Shown: positions 1 through 9,492 of the stretch, in pieces
Position numbering within the stretch: position 1 is the first letter of the stretch
How the letters are laid out: every line of letters starts with the position of its first letter
Source: Ardenticatenaceae bacterium
Lineage (GTDB): Bacteria; Chloroflexota; Anaerolineae; Promineifilales; Promineifilaceae
Assembly: GCA_011525915.1 (NCBI GenBank)
Contig: WYBM01000100.1
Coordinates: 1 to 64,000, forward strand
Direction of reading: 5' to 3'
Length of the DNA stretch: 64,000 nt
Notes under the pieces: model-generated
Seen by the model: only the letters and a program-made list of their open reading frames with translations
The model's database searches: none
Told to the model about the DNA's origin: nothing
Translations under genes and position numbers: made by a program

Positions 1-5
1 CGGCC

Positions 6-1781
6 GTGGCCGATATCACCGGCGATGGCATTGTGGATGTGGTGGTGGGCACCAGCAATGGCCACCTGGTGGCCGTGCGCCACAACGGCACGCTGCTGTG
101 GGACCGGGACACGGCCGTGCACTTCGGTATGGCCGCCAACAGCCAGCAGATCAACGCCTCGCCGGCTGTGGCCGACATTGACAACGACGGCGACATGGAA
201 ATTGTGGTGGGCACGGGCACCCTGTTTGAAAACATCTGCACCCAGGGTGGGGTCATTGCCTATGACCATAACGGTAACTTCCTCTGGCGTTTTCTGACCT
301 ATGACCAATATGTACCACCTACGGGCTGCCGAGATTCGGTCTTTTCCACGCCGGCCCTGGGTGACCTGGACAACGACGGTGACCTGGAGATCGTCTTCGG
401 CGGCTTTGACAAGCGGATTTATGTGCTGCACCACAATGGCGCGCTGGACAGCCCCTTCCCGGTAGACAGCCATCACATCCAACGCTTTCCCACCTGGGAG
501 GTGCTGCAGGGCCGCCTGGCGGACACCATCTGGGGGTCGGCCTCGCTGGCCGACATGGATGGCGACGGCTACCTGGACATTCTCATCAGCACCGATGAAG
601 GCAACTTTAACGATAACTTCCTCCCCGGTGAGGGCTGGGATTGCCCTTATGCCATGCCGCCTTCCTGGCCCTCAGATTATTGTGGCGGGGCGTTGTATAT
701 GATAGACCGTTTCGGCAACCATCTACCGGGCTCGCCCATACGCATCCATGAGACCATGCAATCTTCCCCAGCAGTGGTGGACATTGATGGCAACGGCACA
801 CCAGAAATCTTTGTGGGCGCTGGCACCTTCTATTACAATTTTAGCCCTTCTCACCCCACCGGTGGCTTCCGCATTTATGGGTGGAACAACCAGGGTCAGG
901 ACCTGCCCGGCTGGGAAGGTGGTAAGGTGACCAACGGTTCTACCCCCGCCTCGGTGGCTGTGGGGGATATTGCCGGTGACGGCCAGGCTGAAGTCGTTGC
1001 TTTGGGTATAGACAAGCGGTTGTATGCCTGGTTTGCTAACGGGACGACGGTGCCCGGCTTCCCCATGATGCCTCTGCATGAAGGTGGCCTCGGCAACCCG
1101 TATGATGTGGGCTACAGCCCGGTGCTGGGCGACTATGATGGCGATGGCAAGATGGAGATCTTCATGCGGGTGGGATGGGGTGTGACTATCGTTGACGGCA
1201 ACGGGCAGCAGCTGACCACCACCACCAACCCGCCCAATGCGCCCATGTTCTACACCTACTCGCGGCTGGACAACAACCCAGCCCTGGGGGATGTGGACAA
1301 CGACGGCAAGCTAGAACTGATTGCCTTTAACAACACCCTGCGTGCCTGGGACCTGCCCAACGCCAGCGGCGAAGCAGACTGGCCCATGTTCCGGTTTAAC
1401 CCAGCGCGCACCGGTCACCCAGTGCAGCCCATGCTGGTGACCACGCCCACGGCCGTGTGGCGCCTGCATGAGATTGACGATGGCCGCAATATACAGTTAA
1501 GCCTGCAAATGCAGGGCGTAGGCGGAACCATCGAATGGTCTGCCGCGGGCTCTAGTGGTATTACCCTTTGGCCGGACAGTGGGCAGTTGGGGAGTACCCC
1601 TACCACCATGATGGCCACCGTGGCCCGAACGGCGCTTACCCCTGGCACCAACAATAAAACGGTCACCATCACCGCCACTATCGGCGGCCAGCCGGTGGGG
1701 AACAGCCCCATGCAAATACCGGTCACCATTTACCTGGTGGAGGAAGTTTCCGCAGTGTACCTTCCGGTTATTACACGATAG
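6..1781 (+). CDS. FG-GAP/VCBS repeat surface protein, 5' end outside window
   Basis: The reading frame is open to the window edge, so the true N-terminus and any signal peptide are missing; position 6 is only the first in-frame GTG. At least eight FG-GAP/VCBS Ca-binding loops can be read, including DIDNDGDMEIVVG, DLDNDGDLEIVFGG, DMDGDGYLDILIS, DYDGDGKMEIFMR and DVDNDGKLELIAF. They are spaced about 50-90 residues apart, as expected for a beta-propeller of the integrin-alpha type. The propeller spans roughly residues 1-460 and is followed by an Ig-like region of about 100 residues. The last residues are VYLPVITR, a short hydrophobic tail also seen inside the PKD protein downstream. Probably an extracellular adhesin-like protein; ligand unknown. 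The stop is TAG, followed by a strong terminator. Confidence 0.85.
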   Translation: MADITGDGIVDVVVGTSNGHLVAVRHNGTLLWDRDTAVHFGMAANSQQINASPAVADIDNDGDMEIVVGTGTLFENICTQGGVIAYDHNGNFLWRFLTYDQYVPPTGCRDSVFSTPALGDLDNDGDLEIVFGGFDKRIYVLHHNGALDSPFPVDSHHIQRFPTWEVLQGRLADTIWGSASLADMDGDGYLDILISTDEGNFNDNFLPGEGWDCPYAMPPSWPSDYCGGALYMIDRFGNHLPGSPIRIHETMQSSPAVVDIDGNGTPEIFVGAGTFYYNFSPSHPTGGFRIYGWNNQGQDLPGWEGGKVTNGSTPASVAVGDIAGDGQAEVVALGIDKRLYAWFANGTTVPGFPMMPLHEGGLGNPYDVGYSPVLGDYDGDGKMEIFMRVGWGVTIVDGNGQQLTTTTNPPNAPMFYTYSRLDNNPALGDVDNDGKLELIAFNNTLRAWDLPNASGEADWPMFRFNPARTGHPVQPMLVTTPTAVWRLHEIDDGRNIQLSLQMQGVGGTIEWSAAGSSGITLWPDSGQLGSTPTTMMATVARTALTPGTNNKTVTITATIGGQPVGNSPMQIPVTIYLVEEVSAVYLPVITR

Positions 1782-1845
1782 ATCATCGATTGCGGTAAGG
1801 CATTACTGTTTCACATGACAGGAATGCAAAATGTGTTATAAACGG

Positions 1846-1880
1846 CCCGACATGATTACTTGATCATGTCGGGTTTTTTA
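1846..1880 (+). terminator. Rho-independent terminator
   Basis: CCCGACATGA (1846-1855) pairs perfectly with TCATGTCGGG (1864-1873) around an 8-nt loop and is followed by TTTTTT. It ends the FG-GAP gene and separates it from the glycosyltransferase that follows. Confidence 0.93.
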
Positions 1881-1896
1881 TTGGGAGTTTACACCC

Positions 1897-3159
1897 TTGA
1901 GGCTGCTATTTTTAACACCAGCATTTCCTCCTTTTCCTGGCGGTGGTGAACGGTATGTGCGGTCATTGGCAGCCACATTGGGCGGGCAGGGCCACGTTGT
2001 CACGGCCGTGACCAGCAGTGCCCGCCTGGAAAAAGATTTCTGGCAAGGCACATACCCTCATGAGCCCGTCTATGAAACGGTGGACGGGGTAGAGGTCATT
2101 CGCTGCCCGGTGCGGCCGTTTCCCGGTGGACGTAACGCGCTTATGGCCTGGCGTAAAGCGATGGTCCTGCTGTCGGCCCTGCCTGGTAACCAGACGGCGG
2201 GGCTACAACGCATGGCTCGTCTCATTCCACCCGTAATTGGCCTGCCTGCTGTGTTGGCGAGATTAACGAGTGACTTTGACCTGGTGCACGGCTTTAACGT
2301 CTCCTGGGAACATCCGCTGCTGGCCGGATGGCACGTTGCCCGGCAGCGCAGCCTGCCTTTTGTGGTCACCCCCTTTGCCCATCTGGGTACAGGGGATGAC
2401 CGAGTGGCGCGTAACTCCACCATGGACCATCAGCTTGGCTTGCTGCGTTCTGCCGACCGGGTGTTGGTACTGACGGCCGTAGAGCAGGCAGAACTGGCAG
2501 CACGGGGGGTGAAGCCAAAGCGGCTAGGGGTGATTGGCAGCGGCCTGGATCCGCTGCCACCCTTACCGGGCACGGTCGTCAGCCATATGTATGGCTTACC
2601 TGACCCTTATGTCCTCTTTGTGGGGCGGGCCAGCTTTGATAAGGGGGCTGTTCACGCGGCGCAGGCGGTGTTGGCGCTGCGGGCCCGGGGCACGGCCGTG
2701 ACACTGGCCCTGGTGGGGCAATCTTCGCCGGAGTTTGATCGCTTTTATGCCCGGTTGAATGAGGTGGAACGAAAGGGGGTACGGCCGTTGGGCATCATCA
2801 GCGATGCCCACAAACACGGCCTGTTAGCGGAGGCCGCAGCCTTATTGTTGCCGTCACGGACGGATTCATTTGGTATTGTACTATTGGAAGCGTGGGCTCA
2901 CGGCAGGCCGGTTGTTGCTGCTCGTGCCGGGGGTATTCCCGGTGTCGTTGATGATGGCCACAATGGTATTTTGGTTGAATTTGGCGATGTCACGGCCCTG
3001 GCGGAAGCGGTACAATTATTGTTGACCGAGGCGGCATTACGCCAGGACATGGGGCAGCGTGGTTTAGAAAAGGTCACGGCCGTTTATACTTGGGAGCAGG
3101 TGGCTGCCCGTGTCCTGGCAAATTACCAGCAGATCATGCCATCAAAGGAAGCTTGCTAA
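1897..3159 (+). CDS. GT4-family glycosyltransferase
   Basis: A 420-aa GT-B fold glycosyltransferase. The N-terminus has the typical start of family GT4 (PAFPPFPGGGERYVRSLA, donor/acceptor loop). The C-terminal Rossmann half carries VLFVGRASFDKG near residue 240 and the EX7E-type region LPSRTDSFGIVLLEAW with GRPVVAARAGGIPGVV near residues 330-350, which binds the nucleotide-sugar. The start is TTG at 1897, supported by GGAG at 1884-1887. It probably builds a capsule, exopolysaccharide or glycolipid in the cytoplasm. The next gene starts 7 nt downstream and is also GT4, so the two are probably co-transcribed. Sugar specificity cannot be read from sequence. Confidence 0.93.
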   Translation: MRLLFLTPAFPPFPGGGERYVRSLAATLGGQGHVVTAVTSSARLEKDFWQGTYPHEPVYETVDGVEVIRCPVRPFPGGRNALMAWRKAMVLLSALPGNQTAGLQRMARLIPPVIGLPAVLARLTSDFDLVHGFNVSWEHPLLAGWHVARQRSLPFVVTPFAHLGTGDDRVARNSTMDHQLGLLRSADRVLVLTAVEQAELAARGVKPKRLGVIGSGLDPLPPLPGTVVSHMYGLPDPYVLFVGRASFDKGAVHAAQAVLALRARGTAVTLALVGQSSPEFDRFYARLNEVERKGVRPLGIISDAHKHGLLAEAAALLLPSRTDSFGIVLLEAWAHGRPVVAARAGGIPGVVDDGHNGILVEFGDVTALAEAVQLLLTEAALRQDMGQRGLEKVTAVYTWEQVAARVLANYQQIMPSKEAC

Positions 3160-3166
3160 ACGACAC

Positions 3167-4426
3167 GTGCACATTCTTCACATTATCCATCAATACCTGC
3201 CAGAAAAAATTGGCGGTACGGAACTATATACCCAGACGCTGGCCCGCCATCAGGTGGCGCAGGGCCATGCGGTGGCTGTTTTTACACCCTCTACCGCCGA
3301 CCGATCACCGATCACCCATCACCCATCATCATTTACCGATAACGGCTTACGTATTTACCGGATTCCCGTAGGGGAACGTTCCCCCACGGCCGTGTTCGGC
3401 AGCAGCTTCCATCATCCGGCCCTTGACCAGGCGTTTGCCCACGTCTTGGCCCAGGAACAGCCGGACCTGGTGCATATCCAACACCTCATGGGCTTACCCT
3501 TAAGCCTGGTGGGGCACATTCGGCGGGCGGGCATCCCTATGGTGCTTACCCTGCATGATTATTGGTATGTATGTGCTAACGCCCAACTACTGACCAATTA
3601 CGACGAAACCATTTGTGAGGGGCCACGTTGGTGGTTGAACTGTGCCCATTGCGCCCTGGCGCGCATTGGGCGCCGGAATGCCTATCCACTGATACCGGCG
3701 TTAGCGCCGCTGTTTGCCTACCGTCACGGCCGTTTGCACCCCATCCTCCACCAGGCCGCGGCGCTCATTGCGCCCACACGCTTCACCGCCAACATTTACA
3801 AACAGATGAACGTGCCGCCAGAGCGCCTGCACGTTATCCCCCACGGCATTGACGTTCCCACACCATTACCGCCACGCTCGACCCATGAGGGCCTGCATAT
3901 CGCTTATATCGGAGGCATTGCCCCACAAAAGGGAGTACATGTGCTGATTGCGGCCGTGAATGCCCTTCCGGCTGACGGCATGCGGCTTACCATTTATGGA
4001 GATTTGGCCGCCTTTCCTGAATACGCTGCCAGCTTGCAGCAGCAGGCCACCCACCCAGGCGTCACGTTTGCCGGGCAGCTGCCCCACGCCCACTTGTGGG
4101 CGGCGCTGGCTGATGTTGACCTGGTTGTTGTGCCCACATTGTGGTATGAGACGGCTTCGCTCATTGTGCAAGAGGCGTTTGCAGCCGGTGTGCCGGTGGT
4201 GGCTTCAGATATTGGTGTGCTGCCGGAACGGGTGCGGCCCGGTGTCAACGGGCTGCTCTTCCCGCCCGGCGATGTGGCTGCCCTGCAAGATCACCTCCGG
4301 CAGTTAAAAGATCAGCCACAGCGCCTGGCAGTGCTGCGTGCCGGCATCGAGCCCGTATTTACAATTGCGGCGCACGTGGCGGCAGTGGCCGCCGTCTATA
4401 CGGCCTCATTAAACAAACACTCATAG
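3167..4426 (+). CDS. GT4-family glycosyltransferase, second gene of the pair
   Basis: About 419 aa from GTG 3167; the frame is open from 3110, but homologous sequence begins with VHILHIIHQYLPEKIGGTE, so 3167 is preferred. An AGGAAG lies upstream, rather far away. The GT4 signature at the C-terminus is PTLWYETASLIVQEAFAAG followed by VPVVASDIG; IAYIGGIAPQKGVH marks the start of the second Rossmann domain. Residues about 45-60 are encoded by a low-complexity stretch of ATCACC repeats (3300-3340) giving ADRSPITHHPSSFTD, which looks like an expanded surface loop. A Cys-rich segment (YVCANAQ, CEGPRWWLNCAHC) near residue 140 could bind metal. The stop is TAG. Confidence 0.9.
   Translation: MHILHIIHQYLPEKIGGTELYTQTLARHQVAQGHAVAVFTPSTADRSPITHHPSSFTDNGLRIYRIPVGERSPTAVFGSSFHHPALDQAFAHVLAQEQPDLVHIQHLMGLPLSLVGHIRRAGIPMVLTLHDYWYVCANAQLLTNYDETICEGPRWWLNCAHCALARIGRRNAYPLIPALAPLFAYRHGRLHPILHQAAALIAPTRFTANIYKQMNVPPERLHVIPHGIDVPTPLPPRSTHEGLHIAYIGGIAPQKGVHVLIAAVNALPADGMRLTIYGDLAAFPEYAASLQQQATHPGVTFAGQLPHAHLWAALADVDLVVVPTLWYETASLIVQEAFAAGVPVVASDIGVLPERVRPGVNGLLFPPGDVAALQDHLRQLKDQPQRLAVLRAGIEPVFTIAAHVAAVAAVYTASLNKHS
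3298..3345 (+). repeat. ATCACC-type short tandem repeat inside the glycosyltransferase gene
   Basis: The DNA runs through several imperfect copies of CGATCACC/CATCACC and ends with TTTACCGATA, keeping the frame. The TTACCGAT word recurs in the tandem repeats near 30,750-30,810 and at about 29,995-30,012. Confidence 0.6.
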
Positions 4427-4462
4427 AAGTGTTGGTCATGCGGCACACGGCCGTTTTTACGC

Positions 4463-4468
4463 TATAAT
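4463..4468 (+). promoter_or_regulatory. Consensus -10 (TATAAT) upstream of the ABC-2 permease
   Basis: A perfect TATAAT lies about 30 nt upstream of the permease start, inside the gap after the glycosyltransferase. No good -35 is visible at 17 nt. It suggests a separate transcript for permease and LCP genes. Confidence 0.5.
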
Positions 4469-4497
4469 TCCGCCCGTTTGAATCTTTGGAAGGCATG

Positions 4498-5385
4498 ATG
4501 GCAGCAAACACCAGTCACCCCGTCGAAATTTATGATACCGCGGCGTTGCAAACCCGCCGGGGCCAACTTCGCGAGATTTTGCGCTACCGCTACCTGCTGC
4601 GCAATCTGGTGGTGCGTGACGTCAAGGTGAGGTACAAAAATTCGCTGCTGGGCGTTTTGTGGAGCCTGCTCAACCCGTTGTTGATGATGACGGTATACAC
4701 CATTCTTTTTACCCGACTGCTGCCCAATAGTGGCATCCATTATTATCCCATCTTCATCCTGGTGGCGCTCATTCCCTGGCAATTTTTACAGGGCACGGTC
4801 ATTGGGGGCACAATTTCTGTGACGAGCAATGCCTCGTTGATTAAAAAGGTGTATTTTCCGCGTGTACTGCTTCCGGCCAGTGCCCTGTTGTCCAACCTGG
4901 TTCATTTTGCGCTGGCCTTTTTGGTACTGGTTGTACTGCTCTACGCCTTTGGCATTGGCCTGAGTATTCATGTCTTATGGGTGCCCCTCATCTTATTGAC
5001 TCAAATCATCTTTATGCTGGGGTTAGCCTTTATCCTGGCGGCGTGCCAGGCGTTTTACCGCGATACCATGATGATCCTGGAAGTGGCCATGTTGGCCTGG
5101 TTTTTCCTGACGCCCATTCTTTACCCATATGAACGGCTAACGGAGTACACAGAAATTATGGGCATTGCGCTGAACCCGGCGCGGCTGATGCGCTGGCTAA
5201 ACCCCATGGCTTCGGTTGTAGACAGCTACCGTACCGTGTTGTGGGGCACTATGGAGAGCCAGGGCCAACCGGCGTCCATGGATCCGCTGATGCTGGTGCG
5301 GACGTTAATCACGGCCGTGGCCATTCTCATCATCGGTTACTGGGCTTTTACCAAAGCCGAGCATCTTTTTGGGGAGAAACTGTAA
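4498..5385 (+). CDS. ABC-2 type polysaccharide export permease (Wzm/TagG-like)
   Basis: About 295 aa with six hydrophobic segments and the N-terminal cytoplasmic signature of ABC-2 glycan exporters: LLRNLVVRDVKVRYKNS then LLGVLWSLLNPLLMM. The later FFLTPILYPY region and the C-terminal LNPMASVVDSYRTVLWG are also typical. It would move an undecaprenyl-linked polysaccharide across the inner membrane, powered by a separate Wzt/TagH ATPase. No such ATPase is adjacent; it must lie elsewhere. GGAAGG (4488-4493) precedes ATG 4498; ATG 4495 and TTG 4486 are possible but less well placed. Confidence 0.92.
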   Translation: MAANTSHPVEIYDTAALQTRRGQLREILRYRYLLRNLVVRDVKVRYKNSLLGVLWSLLNPLLMMTVYTILFTRLLPNSGIHYYPIFILVALIPWQFLQGTVIGGTISVTSNASLIKKVYFPRVLLPASALLSNLVHFALAFLVLVVLLYAFGIGLSIHVLWVPLILLTQIIFMLGLAFILAACQAFYRDTMMILEVAMLAWFFLTPILYPYERLTEYTEIMGIALNPARLMRWLNPMASVVDSYRTVLWGTMESQGQPASMDPLMLVRTLITAVAILIIGYWAFTKAEHLFGEKL

Positions 5386-5416
5386 CGATACTATTTTGAA
5401 TTATCTCGTAAATCAT

Positions 5417-6961
5417 ATGAAATCACCCCGTATTGTTCTCTTTTGCTTATCGTTTGTCTTTGGTTTGATCACTGGTTGTGCGGCGATTGATCCCACCCCA
5501 TTTCCTACAGTTGCAGTCACGGCCGTAGCCGAATTACCCGCAGCTACAAACAGCACCGTAGATATGGTTGCCGCCGACTCTACAACGACTGTCACCAGCA
5601 CGCCCACCTCATCAGATGGGTCCCAATCTGGCCCCACGCGCACCCCTTCGCCTACACCACGGTCGTCGATGACCCCCACGCGTACCCCTTCACCTACCGT
5701 CACCCCCACCTTCCGGCCTCAGGTAGCGCCCACTCTGGCGGAAACAGCAGCGCCGACGGAGTTCCGGGAAGGTGTACCTACCCCCTCTACGGCCGTGCCT
5801 TCCCCGGTGCCCACCTTTGAAACGCCAAAGGAGATCACAAACATCCTGCTGCTTGGCAGTGATACGCCGCTGGATGCCGACAGTGTGCGCACCGATACCA
5901 TGATCATCGTTTCCATTAACCATGACAAACAAACCGCCTCTATGATCTCCCTGCCACGTGACCTGTACGTGTACCATCCCGGCAAGATCATGGCTCGGCT
6001 GAATACAGCCTTAAACCTGGGCGGCGTGGAACAACTGGAACAAACCATCCTCTACAACTTCGGCATCCCCATCCATTACAATGCTAGAATTGATTTTGAT
6101 GGTTTTCAGCAAGTTGTAGACGCCATGGGTGGCGTGGACCTGGCTCTTAGCTGTCGCCTGCAAGATTGGCGGCTTATTTCCCCTGACCTGGACCCGCAGG
6201 ATGAAGACAATTGGGAGCAATTTGCCTTGGAACCGGGTGTCCATCATATGGATGGTGACCTGGCGTTGTGGTATGCGCGTTCTCGTCTTTCTACCAGCGA
6301 CTTTGACCGCGGTCGGCGACAACAGCAGCTGCTGCACGCCATGCTTAACCAGGGGGTAGACCTGAACCTGATAGCCCAGGCGCCCACGTTATGGAACACT
6401 TACAAAGATGCGGTAGAAACGAATATAGACATCGGCCGTTTATTGCAGTTTGCTACGCTGGCGCCGGCCATTCGCCAGAATGGGGTGCAGCACCTTTACC
6501 TGGCGCGGGGCACACAACCGTGGATGACGCCTGATGGCGCACAGGTGCAACTGCCTATTTGGGAGGGTGAGGGTAACTATGGCGAGACGTTCAGCCGTCT
6601 CTATCGCCCGCCAACGCTTAACCGGGCTGCACGCCCGCCTATTACGGTAGAAATACTCAACGCCAGCGGCAACCCGGACATGGCTGCCCTGGCAGCCGAT
6701 AATTTAGCCTGGTATGGTTTTATTCCCGTCATCAACGAGCAGGTGCCACCCACTGAGGCGGTTACCCGGCTGGAGTATTACCACGACAATTTCAAAGACT
6801 CTTACGACTGGCTGATCAGCTGGATTTTTGGCCGCCGCCGTTCAAACATTGAACAGATAGAGGATGCCAGCTTTGCGTATGATTACCGTGTTGTCCTTGG
6901 TCAGGATTACAACCCGTGTCTGAACCAGCTTCTACAGCCCCAGGAATTTCTGGACAACTGA
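5417..6961 (+). CDS. LytR-CpsA-Psr (LCP) family lipoprotein with LytR_C domain
   Basis: Start taken at ATG 5417 because MKSPRIVLFCLSFVFGLITGC is a lipoprotein signal with lipobox LITGC; the frame is open further upstream. A Pro/Thr/Ser-rich linker (residues about 25-140) joins it to the LCP domain. That domain shows NILLLGSDTPLDADSVRTD, SLPRDLYV and the basic RSRLSTSDFDRGRRQQQ region that contacts the pyrophosphate. Near residue 410 ITVEILNASG opens a LytR_C domain. LCP enzymes attach glycan polymers from lipid carriers to the cell envelope, which fits the neighbouring glycosyltransferases and export permease. About 514 aa. Confidence 0.92.
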   Translation: MKSPRIVLFCLSFVFGLITGCAAIDPTPFPTVAVTAVAELPAATNSTVDMVAADSTTTVTSTPTSSDGSQSGPTRTPSPTPRSSMTPTRTPSPTVTPTFRPQVAPTLAETAAPTEFREGVPTPSTAVPSPVPTFETPKEITNILLLGSDTPLDADSVRTDTMIIVSINHDKQTASMISLPRDLYVYHPGKIMARLNTALNLGGVEQLEQTILYNFGIPIHYNARIDFDGFQQVVDAMGGVDLALSCRLQDWRLISPDLDPQDEDNWEQFALEPGVHHMDGDLALWYARSRLSTSDFDRGRRQQQLLHAMLNQGVDLNLIAQAPTLWNTYKDAVETNIDIGRLLQFATLAPAIRQNGVQHLYLARGTQPWMTPDGAQVQLPIWEGEGNYGETFSRLYRPPTLNRAARPPITVEILNASGNPDMAALAADNLAWYGFIPVINEQVPPTEAVTRLEYYHDNFKDSYDWLISWIFGRRRSNIEQIEDASFAYDYRVVLGQDYNPCLNQLLQPQEFLDN

Positions 6962-6973
6962 TTTTTGGGGGTA

Positions 6974-6989
6974 TATACTCTACTATAGT
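6974..6989 (+). promoter_or_regulatory. Candidate -10 elements upstream of the PKD protein
   Basis: TATACT (6974-6979) and TATAGT (6984-6989) lie in the 103-nt gap just after the LCP stop codon. No strong -35 is visible. Confidence 0.35.
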
Positions 6990-7064
6990 TGTGTAAATCT
7001 TTTAGTCAGGTTTAGTTGCCAGATAAGGTTGCTAACTGTTGCTTACAGTTTAGGGTGAGTCTTT

Positions 7065-9056
7065 ATGTATAAACGTTTACCTTTTATCATTCCAGTGTTC
7101 ATATTCTCCTTTGTCTTATTAGGGGGAATGTTGACGATAATGACCTCATTTACAGTTGCCCCTCTTTATGCGGTAGCCCCATCAACAAATAATCAAAAAG
7201 ACCTTACAGGAAATACAAACACCTTTACAGATGTGTTTCCTCTTTACCTAACTGCTACCATGCTTATGGAACAGTTAAACAATGGAAACCTGGTGGAACT
7301 AACGCCAGTAATGACTAATTGGTGGTTTGATCATTTTTATATTTTGCCCGAAGAAGCCTCTTACACCCTGTGGTTGAACAATAAATATCAGCCGGCTGGC
7401 TCACGTGTAGCTGTAGAACAGCATCTACAAAGTGAAGATGGCTTGATCTGGTATAACCGCACAGACACAAATCTAGTAGATAATGTACCAGATTCTAATT
7501 TTTTAAGAGGCATCCGGCAGGTGATTAAGGAGGGTGATCTCTATCACGGTTGGGAAGCAGCTTGTTGTAATTTGGTGGATGGTTACAGTGTAGCAAAGAT
7601 TCGTTACATATCCAGCACCGATGGTATTATGTGGACCATTGTAAATGATCCAGCTCTTAATAGCGGCGAAGATTTTAATGTGCGCAAAGAGGGCAGCATT
7701 TACCAGATGTGGGCCACCCCTTCCAGTCCCAATTCATCCTGGAATGGCCCCAGGATGTTGCGCTATCGCACCAGTACTCAACCGGGTAGCGGCTGGGGAC
7801 ATTGGGCTACGGGAGGTACGGCCGTGAATGTGGATGGTGAAGAAGTGCGGCTCCAAAACCGGGTACTGAAGCTGACAGATGGCACCTACCAGCTTTTCTA
7901 TCGCCCTTATCAAGCAGCTAATTCCCAGCTCATTAACTTGGCCGTTAGTTCCGATGGCATCAATTTTACACAGATTGTTAGTGGGCTGGTGGACTATGCC
8001 AATATTTTGCCGGATTATTTTGTTCTAGAAGATTTTATGGTAGTTAATATCGCTGGTGAAGATCGGTTTTATTTCACTTATATAGATATTTTCAACCAGG
8101 GACGCATCGCTGTCGTTCGCCCAGAACAAGCGATTATGGGATTGACGGCCGTGAATGACGGCCCTACCCCTTTGGGCGATATCACTGTCTTAACAGCCAC
8201 CATCACCAATGGCACTAATGTGCAATACACTTGGAACTTTGGCGATGGGCAGACGGGCGATGGTATGACGACGACCCATATCTACCCAGATGTGGGCACC
8301 TATATGGCTGTTGTTACCGCGACTAACAGTGTCAGCACCTTAACTGCCACCACAACTGTGGAGATTGTGGATGTCGCTATTTCAGGATTAACGGCTATGA
8401 ATGACGGCCCAACCCTTTGGGGTAATGTCACCACTTTATCGGCAGATGCAGTTTCGGGTACTGGTGTCAATTATACGTGGGATCTGGGTGACAATACCAT
8501 TGTAACCGGCGCTGTTGTCACGCACACCTATGCCCTGACGGGTATCTACACAGCTGTGGTCACTGCCAGCAATACCGCCAATGTGCTCAGTGCCAATACG
8601 GCCGTTGTTGTTTATACGGAACCGCCCCCCACGCTATTTTATGCCCTTTACTTGCCCATTGTCCACTATGCAGCCGCTCCCCCGCCGTTATTCCCGGTGC
8701 AGATCAGCCCGGCAAACCCTTTCCGGCCAGTGAACCAAATGGGTGAGGTTTTTTATACAGCAAATGTACAGATTCCTGGCGATGTGCCCTCTGAGGGCAG
8801 GTTTTACCTTTCTTCATCACCAACTCAGGTAGAGCCGATTGTCGTGGATGATCGGTTGACCTTACAAGTTGGCAGTACCACTTACTTCGTTTACCAGTTT
8901 GCAGAGAGTAACGATCCTCTCCCTTCGCCCGAAATTGTGGAGGTGCCACGCCAGGTAGTAGAAACGATGGCCGGACAATCCATTATGGTGGTGTTTCAAG
9001 ATATCTTTGGCACGAATGTGGGTTCAAGTCAGGTTTGGCTGATCTGGGAACCATGA
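7065..9056 (+). CDS. Secreted protein: beta-propeller-like region, two PKD domains, YLPI motif
   Basis: 663 aa. Residues 1-38 form a signal or membrane anchor. Residues about 90-355 resemble a GH43/GH32-type five-bladed propeller (repeated strands such as EDGLIWYN, STDGIMWT, SSDGINFT), but I cannot assign catalytic acids. Two PKD domains follow at about 365-445 (YTWNFGDGQTGDG) and 450-530 (YTWDLGDNT), each opening with GLTA-NDGPT. Then comes LFYALYLPIVHY and a C-terminal domain of about 110 residues. The first two-thirds is visibly richer in A/T than the neighbours, which may point to transfer. The stop is 1 nt from the arfB stop on the other strand. Confidence 0.8.
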   Translation: MYKRLPFIIPVFIFSFVLLGGMLTIMTSFTVAPLYAVAPSTNNQKDLTGNTNTFTDVFPLYLTATMLMEQLNNGNLVELTPVMTNWWFDHFYILPEEASYTLWLNNKYQPAGSRVAVEQHLQSEDGLIWYNRTDTNLVDNVPDSNFLRGIRQVIKEGDLYHGWEAACCNLVDGYSVAKIRYISSTDGIMWTIVNDPALNSGEDFNVRKEGSIYQMWATPSSPNSSWNGPRMLRYRTSTQPGSGWGHWATGGTAVNVDGEEVRLQNRVLKLTDGTYQLFYRPYQAANSQLINLAVSSDGINFTQIVSGLVDYANILPDYFVLEDFMVVNIAGEDRFYFTYIDIFNQGRIAVVRPEQAIMGLTAVNDGPTPLGDITVLTATITNGTNVQYTWNFGDGQTGDGMTTTHIYPDVGTYMAVVTATNSVSTLTATTTVEIVDVAISGLTAMNDGPTLWGNVTTLSADAVSGTGVNYTWDLGDNTIVTGAVVTHTYALTGIYTAVVTASNTANVLSANTAVVVYTEPPPTLFYALYLPIVHYAAAPPPLFPVQISPANPFRPVNQMGEVFYTANVQIPGDVPSEGRFYLSSSPTQVEPIVVDDRLTLQVGSTTYFVYQFAESNDPLPSPEIVEVPRQVVETMAGQSIMVVFQDIFGTNVGSSQVWLIWEP

Positions 9057-9057
9057 T

Positions 9058-9492
9058 CTAGTCAGTCCAGTTACGACGGCGTTCCTGCTTCTTCTCACTT
9101 TGTTGACGTTTCTGGGTCAGGCGTTTTTCCACGGCCGTGCGGCTTGGCCTTGTTTTCTTACGAGGTTTGACAGGTTTAAGGGCATTGGCCAGCAGCGTTT
9201 GTAAACGGGCCAGTGCCAGCTCCCGGTTTTTATGCTGGCTGCGTGTTGCCTGGGCGTGGATTTGCAGCACCCCTTCATTGTCAATACGGTTGGCCAGTTT
9301 ATCTAGTATGCGCGCCCGCTGCCCCGCTGTCAGGCTGGGTGAATGCGCCACGTCAAACAGCACCGTCGCCTTGGTGGCCGTCTTGTTGACGTGTTGTCCA
9401 CCAGGCCCGCTGCTGGCCGAAAAGCGAAACTGAATTTCTGCCAGTGGAATTTGCAAATATTCGTTGATAAGAAGGAAACGTTCATCACTCAT
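9058..9492 (-). CDS. arfB: Alternative ribosome-rescue factor / peptidyl-tRNA hydrolase ArfB
   Basis: 144 aa with the class-I release factor core FSASSGPGGQHVNKTATKA; the GGQ tripeptide hydrolyses peptidyl-tRNA on ribosomes stalled without a stop codon. The C-terminal tail is strongly basic (KPRKKTRPSRTAVEKRLTQKR and onward), as in ArfB/YaeJ, which inserts it into the empty mRNA channel. Length and architecture match ArfB and exclude RF1/RF2, which have extra domains. The stop is TAG. Of interest because another peptidyl-tRNA hydrolase (PTH2-like) lies in the amber cassette at 24.9 kb. Confidence 0.93.
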   Translation of the reverse strand: MSDERFLLINEYLQIPLAEIQFRFSASSGPGGQHVNKTATKATVLFDVAHSPSLTAGQRARILDKLANRIDNEGVLQIHAQATRSQHKNRELALARLQTLLANALKPVKPRKKTRPSRTAVEKRLTQKRQQSEKKQERRRNWTD

